This document shows, piece by piece, positions 36,170 to 44,504 of a stretch of 64,000 bases of DNA; the first letter of the stretch is position 1; each line of letters opens with the position of its first letter. Where the stretch lies: contig CAWBSY010000017.1 in NCBI GenBank assembly GCA_963791575.1, positions 48,891 through 112,890 on the forward strand, written 5' to 3'. This DNA comes from JAOAPG01 sp963791575 (GTDB lineage: Bacteria > Acidobacteriota > Terriglobia > Terriglobales > Acidobacteriaceae). Both the position numbers and the translations under genes were made by a program. The notes below the pieces were generated by a model that was not told the origin of the DNA, ran no database searches, and saw only the letters and a program-made list of their open reading frames with translations.

Positions 36170-37162
36170 ATGACCGTTCGACCCGAGGAAATAGAAAACG
36201 TTATGCGCGTTGGAGTCTTCACTCCCCTGCTGTCGCAACTTCCATTGGCCGCGGTTCTCAAGAAGCTTGGGACGCTGCAAATCAACACCGTCGAACTCGC
36301 CACGGGAAACTATCCGGGCGATGCGCACTGCAAACTCTCGATGTTCGAAAATTCTACTGCGCTCGCCGAGTTTCAGAGGATTCTGGCCGATCACGGTGTA
36401 ACCATAAGCGCCTTAAGTTGCCACGGCAATGCTTTGCATCCCGACAAGGACGTTGCCAAGCAGCATCGCGAGGTGAGCCGCAAGACCATCCTGCTGGCCG
36501 AAAAGCTAGGAATTTCAGTGATGGTTGACTTCTCCGGGTGCCCCGGCGATTCGCCCCATGCCACAGCTCCCAATTGGGTGACCTGTCCCTGGCCCCCTGA
36601 CTACCTCAAGGTGCTCGAGTGGCAGTGGAGCGAAGTGGTCATTCCCTATTGGATCGAGCACGCGAAATTCGCCATTGACCACGGCGTGAAGATCGCCATT
36701 GAAATGCATCCTGGGTTTGTCGTTTACAACCCGGAGACGATGCTCAGGTTGCGGTCCATTGCCGGACCCAATGTGGGTTGCAACTTCGATCCCAGCCATC
36801 TCTTCTGGCAGAACATCGACCCCATCGCCGCGGTGCGAGTTTTGCAAGACGCCATTTTTCATGTTCATGCCAAAGACACGCAGATTTACTCGGCCAACCT
36901 GCCGCGGACCGGCGTGCTCGATACCAAGCCCTACATTAATGAGCGCGAACGGAGCTGGATATTCCGCACTTGCGGCTATGGCCACGGCGCCAAGTGGTGG
37001 AGCGAGTTTGTCTCGACGCTGCGTATGTTTGGTTACGATAATGTGCTTTCCATTGAACACGAAGACAGCCTGCTCTCGCCGGAAGAGGGTTTGACCAAAG
37101 CTGCCAACTTTCTCAACAGCATCGTCATTCGTGAACAACCTACGGCCGCCTGGTGGACCTGA
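36170..37162 (+). CDS. Sugar phosphate isomerase/epimerase (xylose isomerase-like TIM barrel)
   Basis: 330 residues, or 319 from the ATG at 36203, where the fold begins (MRVGVFTPLLSQLP). Metal-ligand segments of the AP-endonuclease-2 superfamily are in order: GVKIAIEMHPGF (Glu), NVGCNFDPSHLFW (Asp, His), IFHVHAKDTQ (His) and NVLSIEHED (Glu). It lacks a signal peptide and should be cytoplasmic. Divergent from the ThuA/cytochrome/PQQ operon, sharing a ~50-base promoter region, it may process the oxidised sugar after uptake. Substrate unknown. Confidence 0.85.
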   Translation: MTVRPEEIENVMRVGVFTPLLSQLPLAAVLKKLGTLQINTVELATGNYPGDAHCKLSMFENSTALAEFQRILADHGVTISALSCHGNALHPDKDVAKQHREVSRKTILLAEKLGISVMVDFSGCPGDSPHATAPNWVTCPWPPDYLKVLEWQWSEVVIPYWIEHAKFAIDHGVKIAIEMHPGFVVYNPETMLRLRSIAGPNVGCNFDPSHLFWQNIDPIAAVRVLQDAIFHVHAKDTQIYSANLPRTGVLDTKPYINERERSWIFRTCGYGHGAKWWSEFVSTLRMFGYDNVLSIEHEDSLLSPEEGLTKAANFLNSIVIREQPTAAWWT

Positions 37163-37440
37163 CAGTCCGCTAGAACAGGCAACTCTCAACGTTTTTGGAA
37201 GGGCGCGGCTTCAGTCGCGCCGTAAGCCTGGGAAATCAACGGCGGCTTTAGCCGCTACCGGATTGAAACAAAAGATGAAACTGATCAGAAGGCGATTTTC
37301 GGCACCGGCTTCATGGGCCGTAAACCATAAATCACAAATCAAAAACTCCCAAAATGATCCATGTTTGCGAAGAAACATGGCGTGATTTCAGGATGCGGTC
37401 TCATCGTCCTAAGTTCGAGCCAATTTACTCTAACTTCTAC
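37163..37440. other. Gene-poor region with palindromic repeat
   Basis: About 280 bases between the sugar isomerase gene and the CDF-type fragment. Apart from the paired palindromes at 37198-37262 I see nothing that supports a gene. Confidence 0.5.
37198..37262. repeat. Interspersed palindromic repeat (REP-like)
   Basis: GGCGCGGCTTCAGTCGCGCC and, 23 bases on, CGGCGGCTTTAGCCGC-type palindromes in the pattern 'gcggcttcagccgc ... cggctttagccg' that I associate with dispersed intergenic repeats in acidobacterial genomes. It lies between the sugar isomerase gene and remnant sequence. Copy number cannot be judged from one window. Confidence 0.6.
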
Positions 37441-37728
37441 CTATCTCTTGGGAGAGGTAATCAGGCCTAACTCAGATACCTCAATGAGTGCAATGAACGA
37501 TATTATGCCAACTATCCGAGCGGGCACCACCGATGGACGCGTTTCGCTGTTGCCTCTGATCTTCCGAAACCTGAGAAAAACAACCAGCGCCGAAATCGGC
37601 TCGATCAAACTGTCGCCGCCAAAGCCAAGCAGCGCCACGCTACTGGTGCAATTTGTTTTGTTTTTTGGCGGCGAAGCGCAGCACGCCATCGTTGTCAACC
37701 AATTCCGGCCGCCACTGCACGGCATCAA
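37441..37728 (-). pseudogene. Fragment of a cation-efflux (CDF-type) membrane protein
   Basis: A 95-codon minus-strand frame contains SVALLGFGGDSLIEPISALVVFLRF and then ARIVGIISFIALI. This matches the TM1-2 region of cation diffusion facilitator proteins (the SVALxGFGxDSxIE motif). The sequence before it and the later membrane segments and cytoplasmic domain are missing; full proteins have 200-320 residues. It is probably a leftover of deletion. Confidence 0.5.
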
Positions 37729-37736
37729 CTAACGTC

Positions 37737-37902
37737 TGCCTAACCAGCGAAGCAGTTCGACAAAAGCAGTGAGCCGCCATTGCCAGCTCTTGCCGGTTGC
37801 GGCGGGCACGTTCTCGGGGTCATACAACCACACTGCGTCAAGGATCCTTGAATACTGTTCATCCGTAAAAACCGCGGTGCGGCCTCTCTATATGTCATAG
37901 TA
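37737..37902 (-). CDS. Possible small protein after glnA, frameshifted
   Basis: An ATG overlapping the glnA stop starts MTYREAAPRF. After one base of correction in a T-run near 37875 it joins FTDEQYSRILDAVWLYDPENVPAATGKSWQWRLTAFVELLRWLGRR (read as several blocks), ending at 37737. The amino-acid pattern is convincingly protein-like, and the overlap suggests co-translation with glutamine synthetase. No family recognised. The second part is also in frame with glnA past its stop, so its own start is uncertain. Confidence 0.35.
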
Positions 37903-39297
37903 CAACGCAAATTCAAAGGGATGCGGCCGGAGTCGAATGGCATCTACCTCGGTTCGTTTGTAATCAATGTAAGCACTCAATAACTCTTCCGTAAACACGT
38001 CCCCTTGCAGGAGGAATAAATGATCTTTCTCCAAGGAATCCAGAGCATCTTCGAGCGAAGCGGGCATCGAAGAGACCTTCGCGAGTTCGTCGGGAGTTAG
38101 GTCAAGAACATCTTTGTCCATCGGCCGGCCGGGATCGATTTTGTTTTGGATACCGTCAAGCCCGGCCATCATCATGGCGGCAAATGCCAGATACGGATTG
38201 CAACTGGGATCAGGCGGCCGGAATTCAATTCTCTTTGCCTTGGGCGAAGAAGAATACATGGGAATCCGGCATGCCGCTGAACGGTTGCGGCGCGAGTAGG
38301 CAAGGTTTACAGGCGCTTCGACCCCGGGAATCAAACGTTTGTAGGAATTAGTGGTGGGCGCGATAATCGCTGCCAGCGCGGGTCCATGCTTAATCAGTCC
38401 GCCAATGTACCACAAAGCCATCGGCGAGATTCCCGCGTAGCCATCGCCGGCGAACAAGGGTTGACCGTCCTTCCAGAGCGACTGGTGAGTGTGCATGCCG
38501 CTGCCATTATCCTGGAAAATTGGTTTCGGCATGAACGTCACTGTCTTGCCGTACTGGTTGGCAACATTCTTGACGATGTATTTAAAAAGCATCACGTGGT
38601 CTGCGGACCGCGCCAGCGAATCGTACTTCAAATCAATCTCGGTCTGGCCGCCGGTTGCGACCTCGTGATGATGACACTCCACTTGTAGTCCGCAGTCCTG
38701 CATAGTCATGACCATCTCAGTGCGTAAGTCCTGGTAGTGATCGGTGGGTGGCACTGGAAAGTAGCCCTCTTTGAAACGAGGACGGTAGCCGAGATTGCTT
38801 TCCTCGCGGCCTGAGTTCCAGCGCCCCTCTTCAGCGTCGATAAAGTAGAAACCGTGCTGCTCACGTTGATCGAAACGGACATTATCAAAGATGAAAAATT
38901 CAGCCGCAGCTCCGAAATATGCCGTGTCGGCCAGAGTCGTTGAAGCCAAGTAGAGCTCGGACTTTTTTGCGATGTAGCGAGGATCCCGATCATAGCGCTG
39001 CTTAGTGACCGGGTCGACTACATCGCACAGCATGACAAGAGTTGGTACTTCGGTGAACGGATCAAGCAGGTAAGTACTTGGATCAGGAACGAGCAGCATG
39101 TCACTTTCGTGGATCGCAGCCCATCCGCGAATCGAAGATCCGTCCATGCCAAAACCTTCGTGGAAAGATTCCTCCGACAACTGTCCAATAGGATAAGAAA
39201 TATGATGTTGCAGTCCTGGCAAATCGGTGAAGCGGAGATCAAGCATTTTGACTTCGTGCTTCTGCACAAATTCGAGGACTGTCTTCGCATCGGACAC
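37888..39297 (-). CDS. glnA: Glutamine synthetase, type I
   Basis: 469 residues from GTG 39297 with AAAGGAG upstream. GSI signatures: GFGMDGSSIRGW, the metal-binding AAEFFIFDN, KPIFQDNGSGMHTHQSLW, the NSYKRLIPGVEAP loop and the C-terminal FALYYDI. It makes glutamine from glutamate, ammonium and ATP. The region that normally contains the adenylylated Tyr (NLYDLPPEE in E. coli) reads DVLDLTPDE, so the modifiable Tyr is Leu. Regulation by GlnE-type adenylylation is therefore not expected. The gene is divergent from a LysR regulator across a 260-base gap. Confidence 0.95.
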   Translation of the reverse strand: MSDAKTVLEFVQKHEVKMLDLRFTDLPGLQHHISYPIGQLSEESFHEGFGMDGSSIRGWAAIHESDMLLVPDPSTYLLDPFTEVPTLVMLCDVVDPVTKQRYDRDPRYIAKKSELYLASTTLADTAYFGAAAEFFIFDNVRFDQREQHGFYFIDAEEGRWNSGREESNLGYRPRFKEGYFPVPPTDHYQDLRTEMVMTMQDCGLQVECHHHEVATGGQTEIDLKYDSLARSADHVMLFKYIVKNVANQYGKTVTFMPKPIFQDNGSGMHTHQSLWKDGQPLFAGDGYAGISPMALWYIGGLIKHGPALAAIIAPTTNSYKRLIPGVEAPVNLAYSRRNRSAACRIPMYSSSPKAKRIEFRPPDPSCNPYLAFAAMMMAGLDGIQNKIDPGRPMDKDVLDLTPDELAKVSSMPASLEDALDSLEKDHLFLLQGDVFTEELLSAYIDYKRTEVDAIRLRPHPFEFALYYDI

Positions 39298-39558
39298 AGG
39301 GGCTCCTTTGGGGCATCACAGTCCCTCTAAAGGGTGTGTGAAGGCCGACTGCTACAATCTTCCTTTAGCTATTCCGGATTCATAAGTGTATGGGAACGGG
39401 TTAAGCTGCGGCATTGATTGTTTTTATGGGGCCATAAGGCGGGTTTATTCTTTTTTAATGCAAAAGCCGCAGTTAACACTTAGCATTGTCTCTGTATTCG
39501 GTCCTAATTCTTGCCCTCGAGGTATTCACCGCCGTAGCAACTCGACAACTGCCAACCT

Positions 39559-40464
39559 ATGGACTATGACCAATTAGAAACCTTTTTGGAAGTTGCGCGG
39601 TTGTCCAGCTTTTCGCGTGCAGCGGAAAAACGTTTTCGTACCCAGCCAGCGATTTCCTCTCAAATCCGCTCATTGGAGGAAGAAATCGGGGCCAAGTTGT
39701 TGGACCGCTCAGGTGGAAAAGTGTCCATTACAGCTTCGGGGAAGCTGTTTCAGAAGTATGCTGAGGAAACATTGGACGCCCGGAGAGCCGTCCTGCTGGC
39801 AATCGCCGAAACCGAGAGAGTGCCGCGCGGCGAAATCATTGTCGGAGCCAACGAGGGTACCTGCCTTCACATCCTGCCTGAGGTATTTGCCGAGTTCAAA
39901 AAGCAATATCCCGATGTCGCGGTTAACATCAAGCGGTCGGACTATGCCAAGATTTTAGAATCCGTAATCGACAATTCGGTCGATTTTGGCGTCATTTCCC
40001 TTCCTGTCACTGACACCCGGCTGACAGTTGTGACGATTCATCGCGATGAACTGATCAGCATTGCGCCTCCCAATCATCCATTAGCCAAAATGAAATCGGC
40101 TACTATCGCGGACATAGCGAAGTTTCCACTGGTCATGCCAAAAGTGGGACACACGCGTGACGGACTAGATGACCTCTTCCACGAACGAAAGCTCAAGCCC
40201 CGTTATGCTATGGAACTGGACTCCAGCGAATTGCTAAAGCGTTTTGTGGCAGCTGATGTGGGCGTTGGATTTATAGCGCGCTCCAACGTAATAGAAGATG
40301 TGCGAGCGAACGTCCTCGCAGCCGTTCCGATATCAGATGCGCAGATCCGGCGAGACCTTGCTTTAGTCTTTCGCAAGGACAAGGCTTTGAGCCGCGCCGC
40401 ACTAGCTTTCATTGATATCGCGGTGAAAATCAAAGCAGCCGATGCTGCCGCGGGAAGACGCTAG
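39559..40464 (+). CDS. LysR-family transcriptional regulator
   Basis: 301 residues. An N-terminal winged HTH (MDYDQLETFLEVARLSSFSRAAEKRF ... QPAISSQIRSLEEEIGAKLLDR, residues 1-60) is followed by a linker and a substrate-binding domain of the LysR/PBP2 type (GEIIVGANEGTCLHILP onward). Divergent from glnA, so control of glnA is possible. The substrate-binding part gives no ligand. It is complete and of normal length. Confidence 0.92.
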   Translation: MDYDQLETFLEVARLSSFSRAAEKRFRTQPAISSQIRSLEEEIGAKLLDRSGGKVSITASGKLFQKYAEETLDARRAVLLAIAETERVPRGEIIVGANEGTCLHILPEVFAEFKKQYPDVAVNIKRSDYAKILESVIDNSVDFGVISLPVTDTRLTVVTIHRDELISIAPPNHPLAKMKSATIADIAKFPLVMPKVGHTRDGLDDLFHERKLKPRYAMELDSSELLKRFVAADVGVGFIARSNVIEDVRANVLAAVPISDAQIRRDLALVFRKDKALSRAALAFIDIAVKIKAADAAAGRR

Positions 40465-40550
40465 TTCCGGAGTCTTACCTTGTCGCGTACCAGGTGATAG
40501 ATTGATCGAATACGAGCACTTATCCTTGCTAATTCCGGAGAGTAGGATTC

Positions 40551-40907
40551 ATGAGATCTACTTGGCAGCAACGTGCAGCTTATATCGCTAGCGTTATTTT
40601 GAGCGTGGGATTCAGTTTGTCAGTGGCTGTGTGTGCCGACAAAGCTCACACCTTTACGGGCGAAGTGAGCGATGCCATGTGCGGAGCTCACCACATGATG
40701 GAAGGCAGTAAAGCGGAGTGCACCCGCGCTTGCGCCGGCAAGGGATCTAAGTATGCGTTGGTTGTAGGTGAAAAGGTTTATACCCTCGATAGCAGCGACA
40801 AGAAGGTTCTAGACGAGTTGAGTAAGCTGGCGGGCGAGAAGGTAACTGTGAGTGGCACGGCAGATGGTGACAGCATCCAGATCAGTTCAGTGTCGCCCGG
40901 AAAATAA
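40551..40907 (+). CDS. Small exported protein of an acidobacterial family
   Basis: 118 residues; GGAG precedes ATG. A signal peptide (YIASVILSVGFSLSVAVCA) is followed by a domain with several Cys and His: GEVSDAMCGAHHMMEGSKAECTRACAGKGSKYALVVGEKVYTLD (read in blocks). A beta-rich end follows (GEKVTVSGTADGDSIQISSV), resembling a small OB-like fold. The CGxHH and CTRAC arrangement could bind metal. I know similar short proteins only as hypothetical. Confidence 0.65.
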   Translation: MRSTWQQRAAYIASVILSVGFSLSVAVCADKAHTFTGEVSDAMCGAHHMMEGSKAECTRACAGKGSKYALVVGEKVYTLDSSDKKVLDELSKLAGEKVTVSGTADGDSIQISSVSPGK

Positions 40908-41094
40908 GACTGAACGAGGTGTTAGCACTTTTCGCAGGTTATTTCCCTTTCATCATTGTGGCGATTCATTCTGTGTTACGTCTCTTTGGAATGTGGCGCA
41001 TTATTTTCCCAGCTAGCCCACTTTTCATCTTCCGTTAACAAGTCGCTATGTTAGATTTAACGCTCGTCTATCAAAATAGCGGAGGAACAACGAA

Positions 41095-41652
41095 TTGGGT
41101 AAAAACATGGTCCCCAAGCGGATTTTCTTTACGAAGGGGGTCGGTAAACATAAGGAACGTCTCACTTCCTTTGAACTAGCGCTTCGGGACGCTGGTATTG
41201 CGGCACAGAATCTGGTTCGCGTCTCGTCGATTTTCCCGCCACAGTGCAAGCTAATCGCACGGTCACAGGGACTGAAATTTCTTTCTCCGGGCGAGGTTGT
41301 ATTCGCGGTGGTGGCGGAAAACTCCACACGCGAACCTCACCGGCTGATGGCGTCCAGCATTGGGGTGGCGATTCCCGCAGACAGAAATACATACGGTTAT
41401 CTGAGCGAGCATCACTCCTTCGGCGAGTCCGAAGATGCGGCAGGCGATTATGCCGAGGAGCTTGCTGCAGAGATGCTCGCAACTACGTTGAACGTAGAGT
41501 TTGATCCAGATCGATCCTGGGACGAGAAAAAAGAGATATATCGTATTTCGAACAAGATTGTTCGCACCGCAAACGTCACGCAGTCCGCTGTAGGCGACAA
41601 GCGCGGACTTTGGACCACGGTGATCGCGTCTGCAGTTCTGATTTTCGATTAG
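41095..41652 (+). CDS. pdaD: Pyruvoyl-dependent arginine decarboxylase
   Basis: 185 residues from TTG 41095 (GGAGG nine bases upstream); ATG 41107 is the alternative. The self-cleavage site is NLVRVSSIFPP, where the Ser-Ser bond breaks to form the pyruvoyl group. EVVFAVVAENSTREPHRLMASSIGVA and the late SAVGDKRGLWTTVIASAVL are characteristic of PvlArgDC. It converts arginine to agmatine. The agmatine deiminase and N-carbamoylputrescine amidase genes 2-4 kb downstream complete a route to putrescine. Confidence 0.92.
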   Translation: MGKNMVPKRIFFTKGVGKHKERLTSFELALRDAGIAAQNLVRVSSIFPPQCKLIARSQGLKFLSPGEVVFAVVAENSTREPHRLMASSIGVAIPADRNTYGYLSEHHSFGESEDAAGDYAEELAAEMLATTLNVEFDPDRSWDEKKEIYRISNKIVRTANVTQSAVGDKRGLWTTVIASAVLIFD

Positions 41653-41756
41653 GTACAAGTAGCTGAACGGGATTCCTTCAACGGCAAAGTTTCGTGCTTT
41701 GCCGTTTCTTATTCTGATTTGAACATGCGGCTGGTTCATGTCTTCTTTGTTCCAAC

Positions 41757-42209
41757 TCACATTCGATACGGCAGCAGTCCCCTCAGTGCTTTTCTAGTCC
41801 TGTGCAGCAACTCTGATTTTCCTTGTGCTTGCTCCACAGCTTGAAAAAGTTTGTTCTCCGCATGAGCTACCCAGTTCCTGAGCCTCGAATGTGATCAACA
41901 GTGGACGGGGAGAAGCTGGCCGTCAGCAAGAAGCCACTTAAGTAACTGCTGAAAGGTTATGGGGTTGTAGTGTCGCTGAAGATATTCAAGTTGCCACTCG
42001 AATTCGTCGGTGCTCACGGACATCCCGAACAGAGGATTGTCCTGCGAAAATCCTGGCGGAAGAATGTCGTGGTAGATCAAGACCAGCACTGAGTGGCGAT
42101 GATAGTGGCGAAAAAGGCCGAGCGCTCCACTTCGAAAGGAAATTTCGAACGCAAGCCGTTTGGCACTTTTGTATAACGGATTCTCATGCGAACTGAGCCG
42201 CACTTTCAA
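41757..42209 (-). pseudogene. Decayed polysaccharide deacetylase
   Basis: The first ~100 residues are the N-terminal part of a NodB-type deacetylase (VLVLIYHDILPPGFSQDNPLFGMS, then VSTDEFEWQLEYLQ, read as blocks). After a frame slip the sequence RPLLITF is followed not by the catalytic DDG but by unrelated text, and a possible C-terminal end (RKALRGLLPYRM) comes about 45 codons later. So the metal-binding core is deleted and the gene cannot make an active enzyme. It is a true loss rather than one base error. Confidence 0.65.
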
Positions 42210-42386
42210 TACAGCTCCCGGATAAGATTCGGCTGATTATATCTCTCCTCGCAGCGACGGTTGGTGGCATTCCAGGCACTGTCGATATGGGGATTGAAAA
42301 TAAGGAGCGCTTATTTTCTAGATCCTTTCGGACCTACCTTAACTTTCTTTCCACTCGCCTTCTCTGAACTTTGTTTCTTTTCCTTC

Positions 42387-43460
42387 TCATTTTCTTTCTC
42401 CCTTCCCAAGCCGCTCCAGCACTGCGGCGACGATCAGGGGCAATCCGACCGTGGCGTCCACGAACACTTCACCGAACTTCCCGCCCTCGGCTGGCGGAAC
42501 AAACTTACCCCATGAAATCGCTTCACTGTAAGGACTGCCCGAGAGGCCGCCCCAATGTACCGGCTCCGGGCATATCCGCACGCCGTAGTGGTAGCGCTTC
42601 AGGGGAACATTCTCGCCGAGTCTTCTATGTCGCAGTTCGATGAATGGGCCAAATTGCTGAGACCAGTTGCGCGGCACTCCTCCGCCAATCGTCAGGATTC
42701 CCAGCCGCGTCTGACGCAGAAGAGTGGCCGCAAAGTGTTCTAGATCCTCAAAGGGGTCGAAGCGTAGCTTGTGCCTTCCGGTTGACTCACGCAGGCGATT
42801 ATTAAGAGCCACGTCCAGTCCAAGCTCGGAATCAGTGAACGCCGGCACAAAAACTGGAACGCCTTTTTCATATGCCGATTTCAGAATGCCGCGTTGTCCC
42901 ACTCGTTTTGCCAGATGCTCGCCGATTGTGTGATTCAGCTTGTAAGAACAGACAACTTCACTGTGATCCCAGCCCTCCAGAATCTCCGACATGACTTCTT
43001 CGACATCGTCGAGGTTCTGTTCCGGCTCCAAAGTGTCGTACACACGGTTGTAGCCTTGTTCGTAGAGTTCCGTGTCGGAAACCTCGGGATTGTAGCGAAA
43101 GTGAGACTTGCCGGTAGCTTCGACGAGCCCGTGAGCCATGAGCGCTCCGGTCGAAACTATAGCGTTCACGATGCCCCGATCGATCAATTCCGAGATGATC
43201 AAGCCCTGCTTGGCGACGGTCATCGCGCCCGCCAATGTCATCACGACGAAACAGTCTTTGTCGCGAGCCATGGCTTCGAGTACATCGGCGGCCTCGCCAA
43301 CCTGCCGTCCAGTGAAGGCTGTCTTCGACATCGCGCGCACCAAGTCGTCGACGGAGTGCACGCGGTTAAGGTCCAAGGGTTCCAGAGGAATCAATCGATC
43401 TTCAATTGGATTGTGCAGCTTGCGATCGATTCCCGTCCCATCGTGATTGCTGTGCTTCAA
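42387..43460 (-). CDS. Deoxyhypusine synthase-family protein
   Basis: 357 residues from TTG 43460 with GGAGGG five bases upstream. Family blocks: VMTLAGAMTVAKQGLIISELIDRG, ALMAHGLVEA, KGVPVFVPAFTDSELGLD, LTIGGGVPRNW and VDATVGLPLIVAAVLE. It has the NAD-binding fold of deoxyhypusine synthase, which transfers the butylamine part of spermidine. Bacteria lack eIF5A, so bacterial homologues probably act on small polyamines, for example forming homospermidine. Its position between the arginine decarboxylase and the divergent agmatine-to-putrescine genes supports a polyamine role. The exact reaction is unproven. Confidence 0.85.
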   Translation of the reverse strand: MKHSNHDGTGIDRKLHNPIEDRLIPLEPLDLNRVHSVDDLVRAMSKTAFTGRQVGEAADVLEAMARDKDCFVVMTLAGAMTVAKQGLIISELIDRGIVNAIVSTGALMAHGLVEATGKSHFRYNPEVSDTELYEQGYNRVYDTLEPEQNLDDVEEVMSEILEGWDHSEVVCSYKLNHTIGEHLAKRVGQRGILKSAYEKGVPVFVPAFTDSELGLDVALNNRLRESTGRHKLRFDPFEDLEHFAATLLRQTRLGILTIGGGVPRNWSQQFGPFIELRHRRLGENVPLKRYHYGVRICPEPVHWGGLSGSPYSEAISWGKFVPPAEGGKFGEVFVDATVGLPLIVAAVLERLGKGERK

Positions 43461-43590
43461 AGTAACCCTCCGACTCTCGCATCTGGTGAAGGATTACTTT
43501 ACTAGAACGACCAGAGTCGCGCTAGGTATTGAGCCGCGACTCAGCGACCGACAAGCAGGAACTGATATTCTGTTTACGTTTGAGGAGATA

Positions 43591-44502
43591 ATGTTTTCCG
43601 TGCCACCCGATAAATTTAAAATTGGCTTAATACAGATGTCAGCGACATCGGATCCCGAGCACAATTTGCAACACGCTCTCGATCATGTTCGGGACGCAGC
43701 CGCGCGCGGGGCACAAATTATCTGCTTGCCGGAGCTCTTTCAGACTCAATACTTCTGCCAACGAGAAGACTCAGCGCTGTTCGATCTGGCCGAACAGATT
43801 CCGGGGCCGACCACGGCTAAGCTTTCTGAGCTCGCAAAGCAATTGAAAATCGTATTGGTTGCTTCCCTTTTTGAAAGGCGCGCTGCGGGCGTATATCACA
43901 ACACCGCAGCGATGTTCGATGTTGATGGCAAGCTGCTCGGGCTGTACCGAAAAATGCATATCCCGGACGATCCTCTTTATTACGAAAAGTATTATTTCAC
44001 TCCCGGCGATTTGGGATTTCGCGCGTTCGATACTAACGTCGGCCGTGTGGGAACACTTGTCTGCTGGGATCAATGGTATCCCGAAGGGGCCCGTATTACC
44101 GCCATGCAGGGTGCTCAAGTTCTCTTCTACCCAACTGCGATCGGCTGGCATCCTTCTGAGAAAGAGGAATTTGGATTTGCTCAGCACGATGCCTGGCGAA
44201 CCATTCAACGTGCGCATGCAATCGCCAACGGGGTATATGTCGCTGTAGTCAATCGCGTCGGTCACGAGACAGGAGACATACGTGGGAAATCCGCTCCTGG
44301 CGCCGGACTGGAATTTTGGGGCGGATCTTTTATTTGTGATCCTTTCGGACGCGTCATAGCTGAGGCCTCCCACGACAAAGAAGAAATCCTGATCGGGGAA
44401 GTAGATCTCAAACATATAGAAGATACTCGCCGCAATTGGCCCTTCCTGCGCGACCGCCGCATCGATAGCTATGCACCAATTACCAGCCGGCTAATCGACT
44501 GA
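43591..44502 (+). CDS. aguB: N-carbamoylputrescine amidase
   Basis: 303 residues from ATG 43591 with GAGGAG at 43582-43587. The nitrilase-superfamily catalytic triad is visible: Glu in ICLPELFQTQYF, Lys in LLGLYRKMHIPDDP and Cys in GTLVCWDQWYPEGAR. AguB-specific text includes PDDPLYYEKYYFTPGD and GLEFWGGSFICDPFG. It converts N-carbamoylputrescine to putrescine, CO2 and ammonium. It is two bases upstream of the agmatine deiminase gene, a clear operon. Confidence 0.95.
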   Translation: MFSVPPDKFKIGLIQMSATSDPEHNLQHALDHVRDAAARGAQIICLPELFQTQYFCQREDSALFDLAEQIPGPTTAKLSELAKQLKIVLVASLFERRAAGVYHNTAAMFDVDGKLLGLYRKMHIPDDPLYYEKYYFTPGDLGFRAFDTNVGRVGTLVCWDQWYPEGARITAMQGAQVLFYPTAIGWHPSEKEEFGFAQHDAWRTIQRAHAIANGVYVAVVNRVGHETGDIRGKSAPGAGLEFWGGSFICDPFGRVIAEASHDKEEILIGEVDLKHIEDTRRNWPFLRDRRIDSYAPITSRLID

Positions 44503-44504
44503 GT

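Noticed and set aside
36515..37189. Minus-strand open frame of 224 codons opposite the sugar isomerase gene
   Set aside because: A shadow of the TIM-barrel gene, whose metal ligands are all conserved on the plus strand.
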